Shown here: positions 35,201 to 44,000 of the stretch, piece by piece
Numbering within the stretch: the stretch's first letter is position 1
How the letters are laid out: every line of letters begins with the position of its first letter
Source of the DNA: Patiria pectinifera
Taxonomy: Eukaryota; Echinodermata; Asteroidea; Valvatida; Asterinidae
Direction: 5' to 3'
NCBI GenBank assembly: GCA_029964075.1
Contig: CM057149.1
Span: 37,840,900 to 37,904,899, forward strand
DNA length: 64,000 bases
Notes under the pieces: model-generated
Databases searched by the model: none
The model's input: the letters and a program-made list of their open reading frames with translations, nothing else
What the model was told of the DNA's origin: nothing
Program-made: the position numbers and the translations under genes

Positions 35201-38200
35201 TCTGAGCAAATCAGGTAGGGACTGAAAACCCAATCCACATGTGGACCAGAGTAGGAATAAAACCTGGACCATAGAGCAGGAAGGCAAGGGAAGGAGCACT
35301 GCACCAGCAAGATGATATTCTCGAAAACTGATCATTTTGAGAATTTTATACTCTCATTTGTGGCAACATTTAAAAAAACCCAACAGATACAGCTAAGCTG
35401 AGCCCAAGCCAAACATTTTTGCAATGGCTTCGGCTTTGTGTCACTGACAATCTACCATATGACTATCAAATAGCCATAGCCCAAAACGCCAAATTATAAA
35501 ACGTAGCCTACAATACAAACCTCTTTGATGGACCGTAGAGCGCCCTCTATGTTTTCCTCTTCATTCAGCGTTGGTATCACTATGGAAAGTACAGGAGCCT
35601 TCAAAGCTGTTACACTTACTCCCACCGATTTCTCAAACTCTGGCAGGTCATCTGGGGTATCCTTATTTTATAAGAAGAAAAAAACACATTGAATTGTGAG
35701 ACAACTATACCAGGAAAGGGAATAAGGTCACTTTTGTAACAAATGTCAGGTTGAACGACAACACTGACAACCTGCAACTGCGGGTTCAGAAGTTGAAGGT
35801 TCAACATTTGCTCCGTGCATTTTTTTGTTTTGTTTTTGTTTTGCTTTTTCTGATACTGAACTATTTGAAATGCACTTGTTTCTTTCAAAATTACACCAAT
35901 ACCACAATTTGAACATTGGACCTAAAATTCTCCCACTGCCCAAAATAAACTGAGTGTGAATTCCTAAAAACCTTGACTAGAGCCAAGAGTTGTCAAGTCT
36001 TGCCAAGTTCTCACGAGTTCATCAAATGCCCTTCTGTCTCAAGTCAAGTCACAGGCAATTAAAATGAAACTGCTTCTTCTTTTTTTCTTCTTGTAATTTA
36101 CTTGTGATGTGACCTGTGACTTGGGCTTGTGATGGACTTGTGATGGATTTGTGATGGACTTGTGATGGACTTGTGATGGACTTGTGATGGGACTTGTGAT
36201 GGACTTGTGATGGACTTGTGAGGACTTGTGATGGACTTGTGATGGACTTGCCATGGACTTATGATGGACTTGCGATAGACTGGTGATGACTAGTAGAACG
36301 CTTGTGAGTTACCATTGATAGCCTTGACTACAACACTGCCACTGTGCCTTAAACCTGATTTTTTGTCTAAATACAAAATAATAAGGCTTTTTTTCCAGTC
36401 AGAATCTCACCACATCTTGCAGAATCTGTGGCATGAGCTGCACCTTGACCCCCAGCCCGGTAGCTATCTCAGCCTGCCGGTGACACACGGTGGATGTACT
36501 CCATTCAATGCCTTCAAAGATGTCATTCAGGACCCCTGCAAAGAAACAATAATCACTCTTTAAAGACAAACCAAACTGTGCTTAAAGACCAATGCCAGTA
36601 ATAAATGCAAAGGTCAAAGACAACTGTTCTTTATTTTTGACTCTTAGAAGTAGTTTATCATTTTTCATGTTTGTACTCTTCTGCTGCAGAATTCCTTAGT
36701 GGTTATCCTCCTTTCTGACTTGTAGGTTTTGTATTTGAGAAAGATCCAGTGATTATCCGGAGAATCAAACCCTGCTCCAGTCAATTTCTTTGTTCAACTT
36801 TTAACAACATTTTATTTTACTTGTGAAAAGAAATTGAGAAGTCACATTCTTTCAATGCTCCTAAAAATTCAAATAGATATTTTATGATTTGTTTAGATTT
36901 GTCAAAATAGATTTGACATCGTAGTCAGACCTAATCTCTCCTTGACCTGTCTCCTGAAGCCCACCAAGTAGTAGCCGCCATCTTGGGCTCGGCCAAGGAT
37001 CATCTCACAGTCAGGGCTGCGTAGTTTGGACAAGGCAGTCTCCAAGATGTCAGCACTGACGGCAGGTGTGTCACTACCAATCTGAATGGGAAAGTAGCAT
37101 AAATAACTGCGAAAATTTCCCTTATTAGGGTCTTGAGTTCTAGGCAAGTAAATCTGCTGGTCCCTCTTGTACCTATCTCACTGACTGACTGACTGACTGA
37201 CTGTCACTTTGAGCTGGGCAGTGCTTTCTTACAGGATTACCCCATAACATGAATGAATGGGCTAATTCTGGCCCATTTTGGGCTGAATCTGTCCCATTCA
37301 TTGAACGCATAACCTCTATAGAGAATACATGTAGATTTCAGATTCGGCTTTTGATATACCTTACTCACGCACTACTGAAGAAGTGTTGGACTGGTTGTTT
37401 TAATGCACTAGTCTATTTTCTTGTGTTTTTTTCACTCTTTCCATATTTGGAACTCCCAATGGGCTACATTAAGTATCCTAAATTTATGGACTGTGACACC
37501 TCATACTTACAAGAACAGCAAATTCGTTCCCTTCATTGAAGGCACTATTGAGAGCATCGGCCATCTTGATCCCCAAGTGGCCATCGCATTGAAAGGACCA
37601 ACTGAAGCGTTGCCTAGGAAACGGTTTCCTCCCTAGCCAGTACTTGAATTGATCTGCTGAACCTCCAAATGCCTTCACTTCAACTGTTATGCCAACTCGT
37701 TGCCGCTGAAACTCTGATAGGACATCGAGCATGTGGTCCGACTGTACAAACAAGAAAACAAATAAGAAAACGAGTTCTGAACATCATCGTTACTGATTTT
37801 TTCTTCTTCTTGAGTATCACCAGTAAGTATTTATGCATGCACATACTCAGGAATGCAAGTGTGTAGGCCGTGAGGGGTCACAGTCGGGTTTCAATCCATA
37901 ATAAACAGAGTACAACAACCCGACACCCCAACAGACAAACAAAATTTCTAAAAGAAATGTCCAATTTATATACAACTGTATAATCTACAACCATGAGATT
38001 GTCCACAGGGCCAGGGAAAGGGTGAAGTGGAAAAAATGTTGCAACCTGACGCCACTTCAGCAGTTGTGTACAAAGTCTATGGAGAGTCAAGAACAGTATT
38101 TCTTAACAAAATTGGAATGTTTCTCAGTCCCAGATTCATGTCTTATCATTTTTGCAATGACTGACCTTCATTGAGATGATATATAAAGAAAAAAGTGCGG

Positions 38201-38698
38201 TCAGGTTGCAATATTTTTTCCGAAGTAGTTTCTGGACAACATGTTGGTGGCTGTGTACAAACCCTTTGGGAAGTTAACATTTCAAAAAGTATTTTCTCAC
38301 AGTCTTACAGAATTGGAAATATTTCTTAGTCCCACATTTTTGCTTATCCCATTCCAATATATCTGCACAATTGGCTGGCTATGTCAGGATACTGTGTTTA
38401 ACACGTCAATTTATTCTCTACAGCTTTAATTTGCAAAAACAATTCTAATTTTTTTCCCTTGCAGTTGCACTCATTTTCCAATCCCCCACCAGACAGTGTT
38501 ACTGACCATGTACAGCTGTGCGCGTGCTGCACCTGCTTCTCCGAGTCCCGGAATAAGTCGAGTTTTCACTCCGCCTGGCCTTGGAAATTTACACAATATC
38601 ACGATCCTTTCCTTGGACGAAGTCTTACTCACAACCCCTAAATACCACAGAGTGGCAAAAATAACAAGAAAGCATATAAGGAGCAAAATTAACCACAT
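32297..38698 (-). CDS. Fused DUF2064 + family-2 glycosyltransferase, predicted membrane-anchored, 11 exons
   Basis: Exons in coding order are 38698-38507, 37741-37511, 37081-36931, 36535-36411, 35661-35521, 34935-34803, 33970-33790, 33555-33479, 33072-32975, 32577-32497 and 32380-32297. All have GT-AG borders and compatible phases, giving 497 residues. Residues 1-21 form a hydrophobic helix (MWLILLLICFLVIF...) that looks like a signal anchor. Residues about 31-240 match the DUF2064/TIGR04282 family: KFPRPGGVKTRL (37-48), IGSDTPAVS (142-150), DGGYYLVG (175-182), DTPDDL (234-239). Residues about 257-497 match family-2/TIGR04283: SIVIPTLNEEENI (259-271), DGGSTDST (294-301), HADGS (346-350), YGDQG (414-418), LMED (437-440), SARRL (459-463). 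Bacterial members lie beside radical-SAM ArsS-like genes and, as I recall, are labelled arsenosugar-biosynthesis glycosyltransferases. The substrate here is unknown. The start was chosen as the ATG before the hydrophobic helix; an in-frame ATG at 38854 is less likely. Exon 33555-33479 is the least certain. Confidence 0.88.
33268..33412. mobile_element. ACAATGTA MITE family, copy d
   Basis: The reverse-oriented copy starts TTTAAGCCACTAGTCCCTAT and ACCGCCCC, contains CTATGGTTTTATAGG and three ACAATGTA units, and ends GTGCTGATGGGTTAAAA. It lies in a glycosyltransferase intron next to exon 33479-33555. Confidence 0.65.
34078..34180. mobile_element. ACAATGTA MITE family, copy e
   Basis: CAGTACTTGTCTTACATTGC, TTTGAATCCATAAAACC, ATACAGTGCCGAGG and GAGCGTAACAGG follow the family order, with divergence. 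It ends about 15 bp before another MITE. Confidence 0.55.
34195..34679. mobile_element. TTAA-flanked MITE with AGAGGTTGTG ends, piggyBac-like
   Basis: TTAA at 34195-34198 and at 34676-34679 flank an element whose ends, AGAGGTTGTGTAATGCT and AGCATTCCACAACCTCT, are inverted repeats with one mismatch. A TTAA target duplication is the hallmark of piggyBac-type transposition. Inside, 34401-34425 and 34449-34473 form a perfect 25 bp inverted repeat with a 23 bp loop. There is no coding capacity. It lies in a glycosyltransferase intron. Confidence 0.82.
34680..34770. mobile_element. ACAATGTA MITE family, copy f
   Basis: It follows directly on the TTAA of the preceding MITE: CCCATTTACTCCTTGTACCG, then GCCTGAGAACTCTGTGATTT, GGTTCACCAGTGAATAAAC and ACAATGTAAC. 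It is one arm of a family copy in reverse orientation. Confidence 0.6.
35980..36310. repeat. CACAAGTC element, copy 6
   Basis: A core remnant at 36030-36070 (AAGTCACAGGCAATTAAAAT) is followed by about 180 bp of the ACTTGTGATGG unit. It lies in a glycosyltransferase intron, 100 bp before exon 36411-36535. Confidence 0.8.
36411..38698 (-). other. N-terminal half: signal anchor and DUF2064/TIGR04282 domain
   Basis: Exons 38698-38507, 37741-37511, 37081-36931 and 36535-36411. Family landmarks appear in order: Lys-Phe-Pro-x-Pro-Gly-x-x-Lys-Thr-Arg-Leu near the start of the domain, GSD-x-P, then DGGYYL. The Trp-Ser-Thr-Ser-Thr-Val segment (203-208) corresponds to the WGTDTV-type motif of bacterial relatives. 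The fold is GT-A-like and similar to nucleotidyltransferases. Confidence 0.85.
38031..38221. mobile_element. GTTGCAACC inverted-repeat MITE, copy i
   Basis: It starts AAAAAATGTTGCAACCTGAC and ends GTCAGGTTGCAATATTTTTT. The interior TACAAAGTCTATGGAGAGTC and CAATGACTGACCTTCATTGA is shared, in reverse orientation, with the copies at 62593 and 63028. A second, degraded relative follows to about 38430. It lies in the first glycosyltransferase intron. Confidence 0.75.
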
Positions 38699-38989
38699 TT
38701 TAAAAACTTTCTCAACTTCTGTTGCTAAATTTGACGACTCCTGACGCTCTGAACTCCAGACTCCGAATGCATCTTCGCAGCGTAATACGACAATAACATA
38801 GCACCAGTCCATATTGAAATCAGTTCCCTTGTATGGGGTGCCAAGTCTGTACAAAAAAAATAATCAGGCAATCTCAAAATATTTTTTTGATATTTTTCAA
38901 CAAAATGGAATAGTAATGTTTTGATGTTCAACTAAGATAGATTTTAACGATAAATTGTTTTCATGAAATCATTTTGCACCAATAGTTTA

Positions 38990-39140
38990 AGAAAAAAGTT
39001 CTGGAATATTGTTTGCCGATTCAGAACACCATTGGCGCGCCATACAAACATATCTGGGGCCGCTTCCGGTTCCGTTGACGTTGCGGACTGACTGCCCGTC
39101 GACAGCTTAAGTCTGGTTATCTAAGTCATAAATACAGGTA
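38990..39140. promoter_or_regulatory. Candidate divergent promoter between glycosyltransferase and ABTB1
   Basis: This short CpG-rich patch has CATTGGCG (inverted CCAAT), GGCGCGCC and CTTCCGG (ETS-like). On the + strand it is followed by ATACAG|GTAATA near 39137, a plausible donor for a non-coding first exon that could splice to an acceptor at 40993-40994, 38 bp before the ABTB1 start codon. The glycosyltransferase starts about 300 bp to the left in the other direction. No transcript data support this; it is inference from base composition and motifs. Confidence 0.4.
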
Positions 39141-40109
39141 ATACTTGCGTTGAATCATTTGTTAATGTCATAATGTGTTATAGATTCATCCTAAATTACT
39201 TTTGTGTGATGTCGGCGCGATTTTAGGCCAAAAACTTCCTCGCTAGTTAGCAGAGCGCCCTCAATAGTGTGGACAGATTTCCTCTGGTTCCTTGATTATT
39301 CAACTTCAGAATCTTGGCTCTTGTTTGCTCGTACCCCGCCCTGCAAACAAGACGCTGGGAAGGGCTGATGTCTTTAAGCTCTCATTGGATAGATTTTGCT
39401 AACCTGTGACGTACCTTCACACAGACGCGGGTCACCAGGTCACAATTTTGTCCCCGAAAAAATCGAGCTGTTCAGTGCTAGTTGTGATCCAGCTGCATAG
39501 TGGTTCGCATTTTGTGGATGTGTAAGAAACAACATTTGTGTATTTGAAATGTGTGTATTACACACACAATGTGTATGGTGCATTGAATAGACAGACTTGA
39601 AAAACGTATGTCAGTCGCATCCGATGTAACGTCATCTTTTCTCGGGAATGGTATGGCCAAAAAAAAAGAAGCTCTGCTTCCGGTTACCCTTCCCACCCTA
39701 TTTTGACAGCCCCTACCCTAATTTGTTTGGGGGGAAATATGAGGGAAAAACAGAAAATCATCAATTACTACCTTTTACCCTTGACTACACGCAGACACCT
39801 ACATATGATAGTACACACAAAAAATTGCCCCCCCCAAAAATGTCCAACCTACCTACCCTAATTTCAAATGCCATGTAATCGGAAGCAGAACTATTTTTTT
39901 GGCCCGAGACACTAGGTTTGTTTCCTTTCAACCAGACCTTTGAAATAGTAATAAGTAAACAATCCAAAACGTGAAATCTTTCCAGAATTTCAGGCTGTAG
40001 TGCTCCTTCAAAGTAAACTATTAAAAGAAAAAAAAGAATTCTTGCATCGCTGATTCGATGCCGTGACCTTTGACATGGTAGTCCAACATTTAACCAGTGG
40101 GCAGTTATT

Positions 40110-40812
40110 AAGGGGCTGTTCACAATTATCAACATTATCACGAGCGTACAAACCGTACGCTGGGGGGGAGGGGGTTAATGGCCACCGTACGCTTTTTTTT
40201 TTTTTTTAAATGTCGATATGTTTTCTCGCCTGTTAATGCCCGCCTAACGCTTTTTTTTTTATTTTTTTAAAGTCGATCTGTTTTCTCGCCCGTCGCCACA
40301 GCCGACAGCCGCAACCGATGCCGATCGAGCACTTGCCGAGCCGGTCGCGCCCCGCGCCAGGTCCCGCATTGCATCCCATGAACGTATTGTGTACAGCATG
40401 CGCGGCATTGTCCTACAAACGTACATGAAAATGAACTGTACATGTACATGTATAGTCCGTATCCACTGCGTGTTTTTAATGGCCGGACAATAAATATTCT
40501 AGCCGCGCTGTTGACTTGGATCAATTGTTGAAATTCCTCATTCGACAAGGATGTATTGTCCACAAGAAGTTTGTAAATGCTTTTGTGTTTGTGAACGACC
40601 AACGCAAACAAGCAGATGTCGTGTGTGAGGGCCAGAGATTGTGGCGGAATGCAGACTGTGAAAAGCTGTTTGACGAAGTCACATGCAAGTGTCTATATAT
40701 AGACTTGTGTGAAAAAAAATCAACATTTTTTTCGTACACTTATGGGGGGGTCTTGAAAAAGTGTACTCTTTGTACACTTGTAAAAATGTTGATAATTGTG
40801 AACGGCCCCTAA
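40110..40812. mobile_element. About 700 bp element with 26 bp terminal inverted repeats
   Basis: The left end AGGGGCTGTTCACAATTATC... (40111-40136) and the right end (40786-40811) are inverted copies over 26 bp with one mismatch. The interior has T-runs, two GTCGATNTGTTTTCTCGCC repeats at 40213 and 40273, a CpG-rich patch, and an open frame 40516-40812 that runs through the right terminus and shows no transposase motif. It lies in the interval upstream of ABTB1. Confidence 0.75.
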
Positions 40813-41032
40813 TGTGATATAGATTCGCAGTGTTTTTTTTTTGCAATGCCGTAACAATAGCAGTTGAAAACAGCATAACGGCTGCTGTAACGATAGCGAC
40901 TATGTTTGTTAAAAAGATGGCGTGCACAACATGTGAAACTTTTACACACAAAATTACTTTAACCGCCTCAACTTGAAATATTTGACTTTCTCAGTTGCCT
41001 TCTGGTGCTTAAATGTATAAATCATCATCAGC

Positions 41033-44000
41033 ATGGCAGCTTACCGTCGACGTAGCGAGAAGAGTGAAGCCTTTCTGTGCTGCAAAACCGGTGACTTGGC
41101 AAAACTGCAGTAAGTATTTGGCATCCGTATGGATATTGGGTATAGGATTGGGGAAAAAAATATTGCATCCTGACGCCATTTTTTTTAAAATCATATATTA
41201 TCTCAATGAAGGTCAGTCATTACAAAAATGTTGAAAAGGCATGAATCTGGGACTTGGAAACATTTCTAGTTTGTTTGAAAAAAATACTCTTAAAATGCAC
41301 TCAACTCTACATTGATTTTGTACACAACCAAGGAAGTGGCGTCTGGATATACTACATTGTTTGCGGATTGGGCAGTGTTATGTTAGTGTTTTGCTAACGA
41401 TAGCATCGTCCCATAATTAGGGCCATTGCTATCGTTGGGTGTATCATCAAGCAATGAATACATGCATTCATTCATTTGCATGCAAATTTGATTTTGAGTT
41501 TTGCCTGTAACTGATGCAAACATTCATCTTATGAATCATTTGCATGCAAGTTTGATCGAATGTTATTTTATACCATTCAGCTCTCCATCTAAGGACATTT
41601 CAGATGTTCCTGGATGTTATAATGCACACTTTGGACAGAGTTCTGAATCAGAGTATTAACTTTGGGTCCTACAAATTATCTTTTGTTGCCTTAAAAAAGG
41701 TTTCTTTACATGCTTAAAACTTAAAATATTTGAAAATTATTTTCATTTTCCTCTTTTATCCATGTTGATTTTCAGGTATCTGGTGGAGACAAAAGAAGTT
41801 GAAGTAAACATAAGGGATGAATGGGACAGTACTCTGTTGTGAGTTGTTACTGTTTTCGTTCAGCTTTCAAGAATATTAAAGTCACTAGATTTATATTGCA
41901 CTTGTCATTCGGATATTTGCCGCTTTAGGTTCAGAAAGGCAAGACCTAACATGTAGGAAAGTATCTTAACTTTTGCGTATAACGGGCTAACACGGCCATT
42001 AATTTCATTGATTTTGTCTATGTCTTATTAGATACTACGCTTGCCTTTGTGGCCACAAGGAAGTAGTGAGCTACCTACTGGATAATGGTAATGATGAATT
42101 TCTCCTTTTTTTTAACATTCCCCCCCCCTTTCCCCCCCCCCCCCCCGACGTTTTGAAAGTTATGAATTATGCTCCTCCCCTTTTTGAATCCCCTCCATGC
42201 AGTGTTGGTGAGTCCATCACGAGTCATGTCAAAAGTCTAGTCACATGTAACAGGGGATGAGTAATGACAGGGATGTCTTGTCAGTTGACTTATGCTTGAC
42301 TTGTGATTACCTTGTGATGGACTTGTGATTGAGTTGTGATGGACTTATGATTGACTTGTGATGGACTTATGATTGAGTTGTGATGTACTTGTGATTGACT
42401 TGTGATGAACTTCTGTTGGACTTGTGATGGACTTGTGATTGACTGTTGATTGACTTGTGATTGACTTGTGCTTGAATTGTGATTGACTTGTGATGGACTT
42501 GTGATTGTCTTTTCTGATTGACTTGTGATTGGCTTGTGATGAACTTATGAGGGCTTTGTGATGGACTTGTGCTTGTCTTTTATGATTGGCTTGTGATGAA
42601 CTTATGAGGGCTTTAATATAACTCATTCATCATTCTGACGATGTAAGACATTTTCAGTAATAAACAGGTATACCATTCCAACAGTCAAAACATTTCCAAC
42701 AGTTGGTTCAGTGAAGTGACATTTAGACTGAACCAACTTAGGATTGGTGACCATTTGATGCTATTTTCGAAACCATGATTTCATCCACAGGTGCCCAGTG
42801 CGAAGCCAGAACGTTTGATGGTGAGCGCTGCCTGTATGGCGCCCTCACAGATGAGATCAGAGACATGTTGAAATCCAGGAAGGCAGTTACCACAGGAAAG
42901 GCGCGCCGGGACGGCTACCAGGAATTCTTACGAAGGTAGACTGGCCTAGTCTCACACAGTGATCATTGAACACAAGCATTTTCAGGCTCACTTACATTAA
43001 ACTTGAATATCTAAGGGATATCTCAGACAATTAACCTTTTTGTGATATGATATTTTTGGGACACACTAAGAGGCTGGTATTTGGAGTTGGTAAACTCAAA
43101 TTTGCCCGCTCCAAAAAGTGCCCTGTATTGTGTTCGCCATATCTCTAAGAGGCTCACGGACTCCGTACACAAGGGCTGTCAGTCACCGCCCAATTACCAG
43201 TATGCCCCAAAGCACTTCGCCCAATTACTACTTTGCCCCAGTCATGGTAGTACATTCATTTATGTTGTAGATAATTCCAGGCTACAATGAAAATAATTAA
43301 CGTGTTCGTTTCAAAATAGCTCACGTTTTTTGCACACGTTTGAGTGCACTTTTTTATTTTACACGCTTCCAAAGGAAGATTTTATCATTTTGAAAATTTG
43401 GTCAGAAAATAATATCTTTATGTTGGAGTTAGAGACTGAGAGTGTTTCTTAGTAGAAAAAAAGTTATGCTTACCAATTTTGTGCAGCAAGCAAAAATCAA
43501 CGGGGAACCAGTTCCAGGTAATACACATTGCATGGCATTTTGGCTGGTAACCCATTTTAACTTAGCAAACATTTTCAGTGCTTAGTAGATCCGTGAATTT
43601 GGCCCATTGTTTTTACCTAACATCTTAGGTTACTAGAAGGCAACTGTTATGAAGACATCGTCTTTGTGGTCCACGATGAGACGTTCCCAGCTCACCGCTG
43701 CATGCTGCATGCCAGGAGCCCATACTTTGCCGAGATGTTGGAGACAAAATGGCGGCACAAGAGCACCATCAACATCAAGAGTGCAGTGGTAGGGACGTCA
43801 AGCCTTGAGAGAACATAGGGTGTCCGAAAATTTGGTGCCAGAACAAATAGACATCAAAATGCTGCATGGAGTAATGTACGGATGATCAAATACGGCAGTG
43901 TTAGAAATGCGTTGCATGATGTAGACCAGTTTAAAATAATTGTCACAGCAGGCTTTCAAGCAGACCCAAGTGAAAAAGTATGAGAACAGTAGGATCAAAA

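Larger units (their letters stand above)
32297..35661 (-). other. C-terminal half: family-2 (TIGR04283-type) glycosyltransferase domain
   Basis: Exons from 35661-35521 to 32380-32297. The first of these exons carries the end of the DUF2064 domain (DTPDDL) and the start of the GT2 domain (SIVIPTLNEEENI) about 20 residues apart, so the fusion lies inside one exon. The nucleotide-binding DGGSTD, the HAD metal-site segment and the late LMED motif are all present, which argues for a working enzyme. Confidence 0.85.

Noticed and set aside
38699..38854. Extending the glycosyltransferase N-terminus to an upstream in-frame ATG at 38854
   Set aside because: The added residues do not resemble the family, and the ATG at 38698 opens directly on a clean signal-anchor helix.
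40516..40812. A 98-codon open frame that could be a small gene or transposase remnant
   Set aside because: It runs through the terminal inverted repeat of the element and shows no catalytic or zinc-binding pattern I can recognise.
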